A DNA stretch of 64,000 nucleotides from a virus, in IMG/VR virus record IMGVR_UViG_3300042898_002309, positions 33,025 to 97,024 of that record. One strand, 5' to 3'. The translations under genes and the position numbers were made by a program. This document shows, piece by piece, positions 36,987 to 46,917 of this stretch; positions within the stretch are counted from its first letter, which is position 1; every line of letters starts with the position of its first letter. The notes beneath the pieces are model-generated. The model had not been told where the DNA came from and did not search any database. It saw nothing but the letters and a program-made list of their open reading frames with translations.

Positions 36987-38603
36987 TTAGAATGATCCAC
37001 CTGTGATTGGATTTCTCATAACAATTTTCAATACTTTAGTTGGATCTTTAACCCAAATAGCTGGCATTGTTTGAGACATCATTACACGGTATCCGTTGAA
37101 TTGTCCAGAAGACTGGAATCCTTGTGATCTACCCATATAATCCATTGTACCATTTTGATACCACCATTTCAATTGATTATCCCAAGATAATTTCAACATG
37201 TAAATGTTGTCATTAGTGTTATCTGTGATATCAAAAATAATGAATGAATAAGAAGATAATGGGAAACCATCAATAATAGGATTCTCAATATCATTAGTGT
37301 GAACATTATCAAATGCAGGATTAAGTACAAATTTCACATTAGCCAAGAATGGTATAACGTAAGAAGTGTAAGCAAATCCAAAGTTTAAGTCCATACCTTT
37401 ACCAGTGATAGCACCAATATCAGCAGCTTGAATCAATAAACCTGAAGAAATAGCTTCTTGTTTAATTGCTTCATTAACCATACGCATACCACCCATACCT
37501 GTTTGAACAACAAGTTGACGTTTAGGATCTGGTCCTTGGAATTCAACTTTACCATTAAAGAAGTTATATAACTCACCTCTGAATAAATCCAAGTTAAAGT
37601 TATTTTTGTTATAAATTCTTTTAAAAGAGTTGTCTAATTGTTTCCACAAACCTACAGATAATCTTACATCATCAGGTCCATCTTGACGTACTCTACCCCC
37701 GTGTCCCCACATAAGGTAAGTCTCAATATCAGAAGCAATTTTAGTTAAGTGAGCAGCTTCCATGTTTGTCAAGAAAGTTCTTGATAAATCACCATTGTCA
37801 AATGCTTTTTTAACTGAGTCTTTACCCATTACTTTAACCATGTCATCCAAAGATGAAATAGATGGATCTAAACCTTTTAAGTGAGATCTCCAGATTTCAG
37901 TTACAGGAACTGTACCATCTGCATTCATTCCACCTTTGATCATTAAATCTGCTCTAGAAGAGATAGAGTAATGAACGTGAGCTTCAGCACCACCAACAAA
38001 GTTATAGTACTCACGGAATCCTGTGTTAGTTTGGATGTCTGAGAATCTCTCACCATACTCACCTCTAGCAGAACCTTTACGGAATACTTTAGTACCATTA
38101 GCTAAATAAGCATTATCAAGATACTTGTAGTTATCATTGTTAACTAACTGTACAGTGTAGATAAAACCATCACCAATTGGTAAAATGTCATCAGCAGTAA
38201 TGTACATCTCACAACCATTGTATTTGTCATAAGTGATGATATCACCATGTCCAAATTCACGCTTGTTTAACTTGATTTTGAAAGTAGTACCTTCAATACC
38301 TTTTGCTGCATTTGCTGGCTCAATATCTTCAACTATGTAAGGAAGATCAATTGATAGTGGAGTTTGCCATTTATACTCACCACGTGCGTTATCTACATTG
38401 ATAACATTTTTTCCACCAAAAGAAGACAACTGGTATAAAGGCATTTCAACTTTTTGAGCCATAGCCCATAAGTCTACTGGACCTAAATCCATTGGTTCTG
38501 CATCTTTTAGCATGTTCTGTAAATGGTAAGAATCTACATGTGAACTAGCATTGTATGCCGTATCACGCAAGAAAATCCCATTATTTAATACTGGAGTTGC
38601 CAT
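36987..38603 (-). CDS. Major capsid protein, 538 aa
   Basis: This is the major capsid protein of crAss-like type. Length, position after portal and scaffold genes and the sequence style (YKWQTPLSIDLPYIVEDIEP, FGHGDIITYDKYNGCEMYIT, GERFSDIQTNTGFREYYNFV) fit the HK97-fold capsid proteins of this group. The C-terminal part contains NLDLFRGELYNFFNGKVEFQ and a conserved end (KVLKIVMRNPITGGSF). Codon usage is less AT-biased than in the neighbours, as expected for a highly expressed gene. A terminator follows the gene. It forms the icosahedral shell from hundreds of copies. Confidence 0.85.
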   Translation of the reverse strand: MATPVLNNGIFLRDTAYNASSHVDSYHLQNMLKDAEPMDLGPVDLWAMAQKVEMPLYQLSSFGGKNVINVDNARGEYKWQTPLSIDLPYIVEDIEPANAAKGIEGTTFKIKLNKREFGHGDIITYDKYNGCEMYITADDILPIGDGFIYTVQLVNNDNYKYLDNAYLANGTKVFRKGSARGEYGERFSDIQTNTGFREYYNFVGGAEAHVHYSISSRADLMIKGGMNADGTVPVTEIWRSHLKGLDPSISSLDDMVKVMGKDSVKKAFDNGDLSRTFLTNMEAAHLTKIASDIETYLMWGHGGRVRQDGPDDVRLSVGLWKQLDNSFKRIYNKNNFNLDLFRGELYNFFNGKVEFQGPDPKRQLVVQTGMGGMRMVNEAIKQEAISSGLLIQAADIGAITGKGMDLNFGFAYTSYVIPFLANVKFVLNPAFDNVHTNDIENPIIDGFPLSSYSFIIFDITDNTNDNIYMLKLSWDNQLKWWYQNGTMDYMGRSQGFQSSGQFNGYRVMMSQTMPAIWVKDPTKVLKIVMRNPITGGSF

Positions 38604-38638
38604 TTGTATTTATTTATTTGTTTATTTATAATACTTTT

Positions 38639-39892
38639 TTAAAATCTTTTAAACATATTGTTGCCACCTGTTCTTGAGACTGTACTGTTTGATCCTGTTT
38701 TTCTAGTCTGTGCTCTTTCCTCATGTGGAATAGATGAAGCAATTTTTTTACCTTCTTCAGTCTTTAACATTCTTACAGTTTTTTCAGTAGCAATTTTAGT
38801 ACCTTGATCTTTAATCTTATTTTTATACCCTTCTGGATCTGCTAATAGCCAAAGAGCTTCAGCAATAAGATCATGTCTTGGTTCTACAAACTGATACTTC
38901 TCTAATAAGTGCCCAAGTAAGTTAGTAGGTTTACCTGATATAGAAGGATAAGCTGGTTGAACTAATCCACTGTATAACATGTTTTGTACTTTCTTATCTA
39001 GTTTAACACCATCTAATTCACCTACTGATAATACATTATATACATTATCTGTATATTGTTTAGCAGCTTGTACTTGTTGTTCCTTTTTATTTTCCTGTTC
39101 TGCAAGTTTTCTAGATACTATCTCTTCTTGCATTCTGTCTAACTTAGGTTTAAACTGTCTAGCTTTTTGTCCTAACTTATCTACATCTGCCCAGTCTTCA
39201 ATTTCTGACTCTATTTCTTCTGGTGTACCAAAATTAGTAGCCCAAAGATATTGTCTTGCAATTTCTGCTTGATGATTCTCATCATCTGGATTAAGTTCAA
39301 ATACTTCTTCTACTTGAGCAAGAGTTCTGAATAAACCCTTAAGATCTTGTCCACCATCTGCTACATACTTAGCTGCAGTTTTCAATTCATCAGGTAATGC
39401 ATTAAAGAAATCTTTAGGAGCTGCCTCTTTAATCTTTCTTTCTTTCTCTTGAAAGTTGGCTTCAAATAACTCTCTAAAGTCTTTAGTAGTATATTCTTCT
39501 AAATCTTTATCATCATCAAATCCAAATAGAGTACCCTCTTCTATCATCTTAGCTGCTAACTCATGAAGACCTGACTTATCTATCTTTGGTCTTCCTTTGT
39601 TACCTGCATCTTCTTCCTGAGCAATAAGTCCATCTAACTCATCAATAGTTTCTTGGACTTCTTCCTTAGTAATAGTCTGTTCTGCCGTATCTGGTTTACT
39701 TGTTACACCAGTTTTGCTGTCAAGGAACTCATAATCAGTTTTTTTATCCTTAGTAAAAAGAGATTTCTTTTCCTCTTCTTCTTCTGGTAGCATCACGTTT
39801 TCTGCCCCAGGCATTCCAAATAATTCATCCAAGTTTACATCTACTTGTGATACAGTAGTGTTTTCTTGAGTTGTTTGTTCTTCAGTATTCAT
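38639..39892 (-). CDS. Scaffold-like protein, 417 aa
   Basis: An acidic, mostly helical protein between portal and capsid genes, which is where scaffolding proteins lie. The N-terminal 110 residues are Glu/Asp-rich and disordered-looking. A coiled-coil-like region (EEIVSRKLAEQENKKEQQVQ) lies near residues 240-275. The C-terminus is basic (RKTGSNSTVSRTGGNNMFKRF-like), typical of the capsid-binding end of scaffolds. No protease motif was found. Assignment rests on position and composition, so it may instead be another internal head protein. Confidence 0.6.
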   Translation of the reverse strand: MNTEEQTTQENTTVSQVDVNLDELFGMPGAENVMLPEEEEEKKSLFTKDKKTDYEFLDSKTGVTSKPDTAEQTITKEEVQETIDELDGLIAQEEDAGNKGRPKIDKSGLHELAAKMIEEGTLFGFDDDKDLEEYTTKDFRELFEANFQEKERKIKEAAPKDFFNALPDELKTAAKYVADGGQDLKGLFRTLAQVEEVFELNPDDENHQAEIARQYLWATNFGTPEEIESEIEDWADVDKLGQKARQFKPKLDRMQEEIVSRKLAEQENKKEQQVQAAKQYTDNVYNVLSVGELDGVKLDKKVQNMLYSGLVQPAYPSISGKPTNLLGHLLEKYQFVEPRHDLIAEALWLLADPEGYKNKIKDQGTKIATEKTVRMLKTEEGKKIASSIPHEERAQTRKTGSNSTVSRTGGNNMFKRF

Positions 39893-40005
39893 ATGTTGGT
39901 CTTTATGTTACTATAAATAATATAACTATTTTAATGCAAATAAACTTCTAAAATTTAGATTTGTTTAATTTTATTTTTTCATTTTTGGCATTATATGGCT
40001 AAGTG

Positions 40006-42756
40006 TTATTTCTTGTTATCAGATTTTCCTTTAACATCATATTTATTTTTGTTTTCTCTGGCCACTTGTAATTGTTTATCAGCAATATTTTGTTGAACCA
40101 TAAGTTTTTCTCTCTCTAATTCTGCTTTCTGATTATTACTAGAAGTCCTATTAGCTTCTTTTTGTCTTTCAAGACTCATTTGACTAGTGAACTGTTCTGA
40201 GTTTTGTATATCTCTTAGAGTATCATTGTAATCAGATTGTTGATTTTGATTAATATCTTGTGTAGCACCAAATCCAGCAGACCTAATTTCAGCAACAAGA
40301 ATATCTCTCTGTCTATCTTTTTCTCCTCTAATGTCTTCTGAATCTCTTTTAAGTTTTTCATCTTCCGCTCTTGCTTTTAATGCTTGATCTTGCATATCTT
40401 GTTGATGTTTCATTTCTGCATCTTTCTGTGCTTTAATTTTTTGCTCAGAATCTTTAAGTACACTATTCAATTCAGATATACTTTCTGACTGCATTAATTT
40501 TCCTAAGTCATATATTGAAGCTCCTGTAGTGTTATTAGATATTGCCATGTTTTTCAATTGGTCTAATACTGCTCTATAGTTAGCTTTAGTAGTTGCAAAT
40601 ATATTAAGATCTCTCATTAATAAATCTGTACCATTAATCTGAAAGTTTACTTTTTCATCTGCAGAAGTCATATATGATAACCTAGCAGAAGGTTTAGTAG
40701 ATTGATAAAACTGTGCAAGATCTGTTCTCATCTGATGTACTCTTGGCATTAAGTAATCTGAGTGTTGTATGAAGTACATTTCTGTTTGAGCATAAGATGA
40801 TCCAACTGCTTGTTCTACACCTGTTGCAGTTTGTTGAGATAATTGCTGACCCATTCTTTGTGGATTAATACCTATAACTTCATATGCTTGTTGTTTCATA
40901 TATGTAGCTAATTGTATTCTTGACATTAACCTATTAGTTTGTTCTAGGTCTAATTTCTGAAAGTGTTGAAAGTTAAGAGCATTCTCTGTATTAGTAATAC
41001 TGGTATCTAAAGGAAGCATCTGAAAATTCTTCATTGCTACATAAGCTTTAGCTAAATTGTTTTTACCCCAGTCTTCACCCATAGAATGTCTTGGTAATGC
41101 ATTCTGATCTAATAAGATAACTGTACCTAACTCATCTACTAAAATATCTGCTATTTGGTTATTAACAATATTATATCCTATCTGGAAAGGTTTCATTAAA
41201 TCTATTAATGCAGTTGACTTAGTATTTCTATCTGAGAATACTGCACCTTCTACTGGTAGTTTACATCCATATAAACTATTATCACCTTTAAATTGAAATC
41301 TAAGTGGTCCTATGTTTTGTTTATCAACACCAATATATATAGGAGTAAATCCACCAGGGTTATTCATACCCCAGAAAGAAGGAATGTTTGGTCCAACTTT
41401 AATACCACCCCATACCTCATTAATCCAAATCCAGTCTATATGCTCACCATATACAATATTGTCTTTAGTTTTATTTTTAAAGAGTCTTGTATCATATATA
41501 GGCATATCTGTTACTTTATAGTCTTCAGTAATAATTTCTGTAATTACTTCACCTGAGTCAGTAACTTTAGTTAAGTGACCTACTTTTCTTTGAGATTTCC
41601 AATATGCTGTAGTACAACGTAATAGATATGCAGTACCTTGATCATAATAATCTTCTCCTTCTCTAAGTATGTAATTAACAATATCTCCTCCGTTGAATAT
41701 ACTATTAGCTGCTGCAGTAGAGTATTGTCTGAATCCTAATGAAGGCATGTTAGTATTCCACTCATGTGATTTAGTTGCATCATAAAATGATCCGTCATTC
41801 TGAGTACCACCAATGTTATATCCTGCAGATCTGATAGGATAGATAGCTTCTAGTGATGCCATCTGATCTTCATTCATCATATATCCATACTTGTCAATAA
41901 CATCTGCTACAGTTAACATGTCAGTTTTACCAACCCAGTTAGATTGTGATATATATCTTGCATCAGGAGACTTGTGATAGAATGTTAGTACAGGATTCCA
42001 TAATTCTACATCATAATCATCTTCCATCATTCTCATATGCCAGAACTCTCTGTCTGTAATAAGCATATCTCTGAATCCTCTTTCTTCTAACTCATCCATT
42101 CTGAATCTTTCAGTATCAACTTCATGTTGATGAGAAGCCCATTGCTCTACTATAGATCTGTAATCTTTTTTAAAGAATTGTTCTATTTCAGGTAATGTTT
42201 TAAGTTTTTCTGGATTTAATTGTTCTTGTGCTTCTGGAGATTCTGGATTAAGACCTTGTTCTACTAATGCAGATGTTATCTTCATCTGTGCATCTTGCAT
42301 TAATGTGTCTTCTACCATTTGTCTTTTTTGCTCCATCATATCATTATATGATCCTTCATCAACAGCACGGTATGTTAATTTACTTGATCTTTTAGCAAAC
42401 TCAGCTACAAGAACATTAATTACATTGGGTATAATTGGGTAAAATTTAAGTTCAAGTGCAGAAGAATCTTCTTTAGTAAGAGTTTCAATTATATCTCTAT
42501 AATCATTATCTTCCTCTACAATATAATCAGACTTATCAATAACACCTTTAGCTAACTTATAATTTTTCATTAACCTACGGGCATTTCTCTTAATCTGTTT
42601 AAGACCATTCCACTCTAACCAGTCAAGATTCCAAGCTGCCCACTTATCATCTTTTTCTGCTTTAGGAATAAACTGTAAAGGTTGAGTTATACTACCTAAC
42701 CTGTTGTGTTCTGTCTTTGCTCCTTTTTTTAACTGTAGTGCATTATATACTTGCAT
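40006..42756 (-). CDS. Portal protein, 916 aa
   Basis: The gene directly follows the large terminase, 6 bases after its stop. Its product is the large portal expected of crAss-like phages. Residues about 120-650 form the portal-like body (FYHKSPDARYISQSNWVGKT, GVEQAVGSSYAQTEMYFIQH). A long helical tail follows (MKHQQDMQDQALKARAEDEK and following), and the C-terminus is lysine-rich coiled-coil. It forms the dodecameric channel for DNA at one capsid vertex and is the docking site for the terminase. A 110-base gap separates it from the scaffold gene; I saw no promoter box I trust in it. Confidence 0.8.
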   Translation of the reverse strand: MQVYNALQLKKGAKTEHNRLGSITQPLQFIPKAEKDDKWAAWNLDWLEWNGLKQIKRNARRLMKNYKLAKGVIDKSDYIVEEDNDYRDIIETLTKEDSSALELKFYPIIPNVINVLVAEFAKRSSKLTYRAVDEGSYNDMMEQKRQMVEDTLMQDAQMKITSALVEQGLNPESPEAQEQLNPEKLKTLPEIEQFFKKDYRSIVEQWASHQHEVDTERFRMDELEERGFRDMLITDREFWHMRMMEDDYDVELWNPVLTFYHKSPDARYISQSNWVGKTDMLTVADVIDKYGYMMNEDQMASLEAIYPIRSAGYNIGGTQNDGSFYDATKSHEWNTNMPSLGFRQYSTAAANSIFNGGDIVNYILREGEDYYDQGTAYLLRCTTAYWKSQRKVGHLTKVTDSGEVITEIITEDYKVTDMPIYDTRLFKNKTKDNIVYGEHIDWIWINEVWGGIKVGPNIPSFWGMNNPGGFTPIYIGVDKQNIGPLRFQFKGDNSLYGCKLPVEGAVFSDRNTKSTALIDLMKPFQIGYNIVNNQIADILVDELGTVILLDQNALPRHSMGEDWGKNNLAKAYVAMKNFQMLPLDTSITNTENALNFQHFQKLDLEQTNRLMSRIQLATYMKQQAYEVIGINPQRMGQQLSQQTATGVEQAVGSSYAQTEMYFIQHSDYLMPRVHQMRTDLAQFYQSTKPSARLSYMTSADEKVNFQINGTDLLMRDLNIFATTKANYRAVLDQLKNMAISNNTTGASIYDLGKLMQSESISELNSVLKDSEQKIKAQKDAEMKHQQDMQDQALKARAEDEKLKRDSEDIRGEKDRQRDILVAEIRSAGFGATQDINQNQQSDYNDTLRDIQNSEQFTSQMSLERQKEANRTSSNNQKAELEREKLMVQQNIADKQLQVARENKNKYDVKGKSDNKK

Positions 42757-42762
42757 ATTCTT

Positions 42763-44967
42763 TTATTTTAAATTTTTAAATGGTGATCTGTTAAATTTTT
42801 GATTTTCACCTAATCCACTTCTACCCATATGTCTAAAAGGACTACTCTTTAAGGTATACAAATTTTTTGAATTTTCCAATTTTTTACTTGCTTCATCTCT
42901 CACAATTCTTTTTGTGTAACCCATATTAGCTTGTTGGATTTTAAGAAATGAAACTAATGCAGAAAAAGCTACTAATCTATCCACGTTGAGTCCATCTTGA
43001 TAAGCCTGCATTTCTTTCATTAACATTATATCCGGTATTCTTTCTACACCATAATGTATTTTTACAGTAGTACCATCATCTTTCTGTATATGATCTATCT
43101 CTTCAGTTAAGAAATCTTGAGTATAACTGATCATATGGTTTTTAAATAATACCCCTGTATTTCTCCATCCGTATTCTTGGAATACATTTGCATTAGAACC
43201 TAAATCTTTTAAGAATACTATTTTGTTTCTTGGTACAAGATATCTTTGTTTCTTTCTTGATATCATGTGATTTATAAATTGAGATATGTTATTCTCTACT
43301 ATAGTCCATGCATTATACCATTCTATTATTAATTCTAGTCTCTCATGTGTTTTATTAATATCATCAAATCTTCCGCACCATGCTGCTACAATTTTATCTC
43401 TTTCTATAAATGTCTCAGCCTCACCATTAGTAACCTTAGTTACTTCAACTGGAGCTTTCATTATATATATGGAACATAGTGAGTCTGAGGTAGTTGTCTT
43501 TCCTTCTGCAACAGGGTCAATACTACCATAGTACATACCAAATGTAGGATCTGGTACTGGTCTTTCCCATACTACTAATGTACCTGTTTTATCTTCTGTC
43601 TTCTTAGATATAGGAAACTCAGCTATTGGTAATTTATTAGTAGCTTTTACTTTTACTTTACCGGTTTCATCTCTAGATATATCAAGAAACTCTGAAGAGT
43701 ATTCTTTTTCTTCTATTCTTTTTATCTGAGCATTTACAAGATGTGGTGGAAACTTAGCCTCTTTTCTAAATGCAAATGCCTCTTCTATATTTCTTGGATG
43801 CTGAGATACCTCAAGTTGATAATCTTTAGGTTCTTTATTTTTCTTAATTTCCTCAAAGTATTCATCTAAAGCAATTAATGCTTCTTGGACAAGTGAATTA
43901 CCATAGTCATCTATATATGGTGGCATAGACCATTGTTCCGGTATAAACAATCCTGATTCTCCCCATGTATTATCTTTATCAATTAGATTAGTTTTAACTG
44001 GGTATATATCATTACTAATTGGATCAAGTATCATTTTCTTTAAAGGACCACATTGATCAAGATCCCCTACTGATCCTGCAGCAATAAATAATCCTGTAGT
44101 AATCATACCAGACTTAAGTGCTGGCTTGATATATCCAAAGGTTGTATCCATCTTGGGAGCAATTCCTGCTTCCTCATGAAAGAAGAACTTAACTGGACCC
44201 CCTACACCATTTGTTGGATCTTTCTCAAAAGACATACCTTGCATAGTACCTTTAAGTCCTATTTCAGCTTTTCTATCACCTTTTCTTATTTCAATTTTTT
44301 GTTGCCACATCATTATTTTGTCTGGAGACATAGGTCTATACCATGCAGTATGTTCATTTAAGAATGCTGCATACTCAGATAAAAATTTCCATGTACCTTT
44401 CTCATTGATATAATCTTTAAGTGAGGCACCCATTTTTAATGTAACCCCTGCTTCAAACCATAACTGATTAATGAGTTTACCTGCATGAAAGTATGAACTA
44501 GCTATCTGTCTTTTTTTAAGAATAGCTACGTGCATATAGTTTATCTCTGCAAGTATCTCATATAAGGCCATATGATATTGTGCATCTCTTATCTTAGCAA
44601 ATCCAAACTTTTGCTCCTCCTTATCAAAGATTGGTAAGAAGTTTAACCACATATAATAATCTCTTGTAAGGAACCAGATTTTAGTTCCTGATTTAATTAT
44701 TACACCTAATCTGCATTTAGCTTTTTGGTCTTCCCAATAGTTAATAAAATCTTTAGATTTAAATGGAGCTACACAATATACTTTATCTATATTGAATTTT
44801 GTTGATTCAGATATAAATACTTTATTACTAACATCATCAAACTCATATTCACCTGGCTCTTTAAATAATGCAAACACAAACTCACCAAATTCTTTTCTTG
44901 TACTAAAAGATGTAGTAGTCCATGTTCCATTATCCCAAGTGGGAATATCCGTGTACATATTTTCCAT
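42763..44967 (-). CDS. Terminase large subunit, 734 aa
   Basis: An ATPase plus nuclease layout. The ATPase region has a Walker-A-like segment KKRQIASSY (residues 151-159), which lacks the usual glycine P-loop, and a Walker B segment FFFHEEAG (261-268). The nuclease region starts with YYGSIDPVAEGK, where D484 is the likely first metal ligand, followed by VFLKDLGSNANVFQEYG. Length and place next to the portal fit crAss-like TerL. It packages DNA into the procapsid and cuts it. The C-terminus is basic (NRSPFKNLK). Confidence 0.85.
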   Translation of the reverse strand: MENMYTDIPTWDNGTWTTTSFSTRKEFGEFVFALFKEPGEYEFDDVSNKVFISESTKFNIDKVYCVAPFKSKDFINYWEDQKAKCRLGVIIKSGTKIWFLTRDYYMWLNFLPIFDKEEQKFGFAKIRDAQYHMALYEILAEINYMHVAILKKRQIASSYFHAGKLINQLWFEAGVTLKMGASLKDYINEKGTWKFLSEYAAFLNEHTAWYRPMSPDKIMMWQQKIEIRKGDRKAEIGLKGTMQGMSFEKDPTNGVGGPVKFFFHEEAGIAPKMDTTFGYIKPALKSGMITTGLFIAAGSVGDLDQCGPLKKMILDPISNDIYPVKTNLIDKDNTWGESGLFIPEQWSMPPYIDDYGNSLVQEALIALDEYFEEIKKNKEPKDYQLEVSQHPRNIEEAFAFRKEAKFPPHLVNAQIKRIEEKEYSSEFLDISRDETGKVKVKATNKLPIAEFPISKKTEDKTGTLVVWERPVPDPTFGMYYGSIDPVAEGKTTTSDSLCSIYIMKAPVEVTKVTNGEAETFIERDKIVAAWCGRFDDINKTHERLELIIEWYNAWTIVENNISQFINHMISRKKQRYLVPRNKIVFLKDLGSNANVFQEYGWRNTGVLFKNHMISYTQDFLTEEIDHIQKDDGTTVKIHYGVERIPDIMLMKEMQAYQDGLNVDRLVAFSALVSFLKIQQANMGYTKRIVRDEASKKLENSKNLYTLKSSPFRHMGRSGLGENQKFNRSPFKNLK

Positions 44968-44979
44968 AACTACTTGATT

Positions 44980-45495
44980 TTAAGAATCATAAGATAAACC
45001 AATTCCTCCGCGTACTTTACTAGATTGTTCTTCCTGTAAATCTTTATATACTCCTTTAAAAGAAGCTCTAATAAGATCAAAGTTCTTTGCTGCAGCAACT
45101 AATGAATTTATATTACCATCTCTTCCTGCAGTAATTGGAGTAGTCTCCATATATCTAGCTAATCTATCTAACATAGATGCCATACCTTTATATGCTCTAT
45201 ATGTAGGAGTCTCATATAATCTTTGGCAAAATACTAATGCTTGATATATTGTTTTATCCTCAATAGAAAATTCAGCTTTTATCTCAGTTAGAATTAAATC
45301 TTCTTTATCTATCTCTGGTGTGTGAAAGAATGGATTCATATCAGGATTAGGACATGTCATATAAAACAAGTACTGATATATCTTAATGTAGTTTTCTGGA
45401 TATTCATCCATAACATCCTTAAGTGCATGTAAAGTATAACAATGTTCAGTTGGTATTACTACATTATTCTGTACATCAAATAGTTTTATTAACAT
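44980..45495 (-). CDS. TerL-adjacent protein, small terminase candidate, 171 aa
   Basis: A helical protein directly upstream of the large terminase with 12 bases between them. The C-terminal half contains LYETPTYRAYKGMASMLDRL and KNFDLIRASFKGVYKDLQEE. I recall a similar gene before TerL in other Bacteroidota phages. The small terminase is usually a helical DNA-binding protein of this size and place, but I see no clear helix-turn-helix, so the call is tentative. Confidence 0.45.
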   Translation of the reverse strand: MLIKLFDVQNNVVIPTEHCYTLHALKDVMDEYPENYIKIYQYLFYMTCPNPDMNPFFHTPEIDKEDLILTEIKAEFSIEDKTIYQALVFCQRLYETPTYRAYKGMASMLDRLARYMETTPITAGRDGNINSLVAAAKNFDLIRASFKGVYKDLQEEQSSKVRGGIGLSYDS

Positions 45496-45497
45496 CT

Positions 45498-46304
45498 TTA
45501 TAATGATTTAATTATAGCAATTACTTCTTCTTTTAAATATGGTATCTCCATTGGTATTACTTGTTTAATTTCCGGATCTCCTTGATCAGTATATTTAGTA
45601 ATAGGATATCCCCATTCATCTACTCCATCTAAGTCAAATGTAACATGATGTATAAACAATTTACCCGGTTTTAATTTTGGGTTATGCTTCAACATAATAT
45701 ACATATATATACTTAATTGTAGTGCATAGTGGTTAAAATTACAATCATCCAAATGTGATACAGGTTCCTGTAATTTGTCACTAATCCCATCCCAATCCTT
45801 ATATGATTCAACATCAATCTTCTTATTTGTCTTGTAATCAATGATATTTATCCTATCATTTACTACTTCTACTAAATCTGATTGACCACATATACCTGCA
45901 GACTTTAAATAAACCATATGTTCAGGATATACACCTTGTTCTAATTTCTGAGAAGGAGCATACTTTAAATTGTTTACTTCAGGTACTGGAGTTATTATTG
46001 GTATTATCACACCATCTACTTCCAATGAAGATAGACTGCATAGATCTGATTCTCTTTGATTATGATAAAAGGTTCCTAATGATGTAGCTCTTAGTGCTTC
46101 ACTATCCCAGATTTCAATTATCTTTTCTGGTGCTATACCAAACCATTTTGATTTTTTTTGTTTAGAGCATTTAGCAGCTACTTTAACTTTATCAAATGGC
46201 TTTTTTAATTTTGATATAAGACTTGTTACACTAGTCCATTTGATAGATTCTTCACCTTCTATACTAGTATAACTATGATCATCTGCTTTAAATACTATAC
46301 TCAT
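45498..46304 (-). CDS. PD-(D/E)XK nuclease, 268 aa
   Basis: The active-site pattern is visible: GQSDLVEVV followed by INIIDYKTNKKI, the D-x(n)-D-Y-K core of RecB-like PD-(D/E)XK nucleases, then LQLSIYMYIMLKH, the QxxxY-type helix. Length fits the phage family. Such nucleases are frequent in crAss-like genomes near the terminase. The gene overlaps its upstream neighbour by 4 bases and is 2 bases before the TerS candidate. Likely roles are DNA end processing or recombination; packaging is also possible from its position. Confidence 0.75.
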   Translation of the reverse strand: MSIVFKADDHSYTSIEGEESIKWTSVTSLISKLKKPFDKVKVAAKCSKQKKSKWFGIAPEKIIEIWDSEALRATSLGTFYHNQRESDLCSLSSLEVDGVIIPIITPVPEVNNLKYAPSQKLEQGVYPEHMVYLKSAGICGQSDLVEVVNDRINIIDYKTNKKIDVESYKDWDGISDKLQEPVSHLDDCNFNHYALQLSIYMYIMLKHNPKLKPGKLFIHHVTFDLDGVDEWGYPITKYTDQGDPEIKQVIPMEIPYLKEEVIAIIKSL

Positions 46305-46615
46305 AATTGTGCATTTTCTATAATTGTATCAGCTAAAATAATTGATGCTTCATCATTTGATGTCAACATACTTTTAATATTATTAACTTCTTCTTGAGTA
46401 AATTTATCTTCTAATCTAAGTATACTCAATGATAAAAACTTATTTTGAAGTTCTAATTTTTCTATTCTATTTAATAATACCTCTGTTGGAGTATAAACAT
46501 TTTTATTATTACTTGTTATTTGATCCCATATACCACCAGCAGTTACAGTACCAACACTACCAATATGATTAAGTCCATATAAACCTTGTGCTGTTAAATC
46601 TTCTCCAATTGTCAT
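46301..46615 (-). CDS. Hypothetical protein, 104 aa
   Basis: The N-terminal part is glycine-rich (GLYGLNHIGSVGTVTAGG); the rest is helical with a heptad-like segment (LLNRIEKLELQNKFLSLSIL). The stop overlaps the nuclease start by 4 bases and it lies 2 bases from the zinc-ribbon gene. I do not recognise it. The coiled coil suggests oligomerisation. Confidence 0.7.
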   Translation of the reverse strand: MTIGEDLTAQGLYGLNHIGSVGTVTAGGIWDQITSNNKNVYTPTEVLLNRIEKLELQNKFLSLSILRLEDKFTQEEVNNIKSMLTSNDEASIILADTIIENAQL

Positions 46616-46617
46616 AA

Positions 46618-46917
46618 TTATAATTTTTCTAGTTTATCTTCATCTTCTTCTGTGATAACCGCCTTCCATCTTAAGTCTGGACAGTCTGATGATAATGATC
46701 TTGTTTTAAATGTAAGTGAACATCCACATAAATTACAACATGGTTGCGTCCCTGGCATTACACATGATGAACCTTTAGTATCTTTTCTTACACACACATT
46801 ACATAACTCCATTCTGTCTGCTGCAATCTTTTCTACAAAGGCATCTCTTATTACAGAGTTCTTAATACCCTCCATAATCTGTTTTCTATTGTTCCAAATT
46901 TCCTTTAGCTTTACCAT
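46618..46917 (-). CDS. Zinc-finger protein, 99 aa
   Basis: A basic helical N-terminus is followed by CNVCVRKDTKGSSC and CCNLCGCSLTFKTRSLSSDC, a cysteine set typical of a zinc-ribbon fold, and by DLRWKAVITEEDED. I recall similar proteins next to HU-like genes of Bacteroidota phages. The gene overlaps the HU-like gene by 32 bases. A DNA- or protein-binding regulatory role is possible. Confidence 0.7.
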   Translation of the reverse strand: MVKLKEIWNNRKQIMEGIKNSVIRDAFVEKIAADRMELCNVCVRKDTKGSSCVMPGTQPCCNLCGCSLTFKTRSLSSDCPDLRWKAVITEEDEDKLEKL

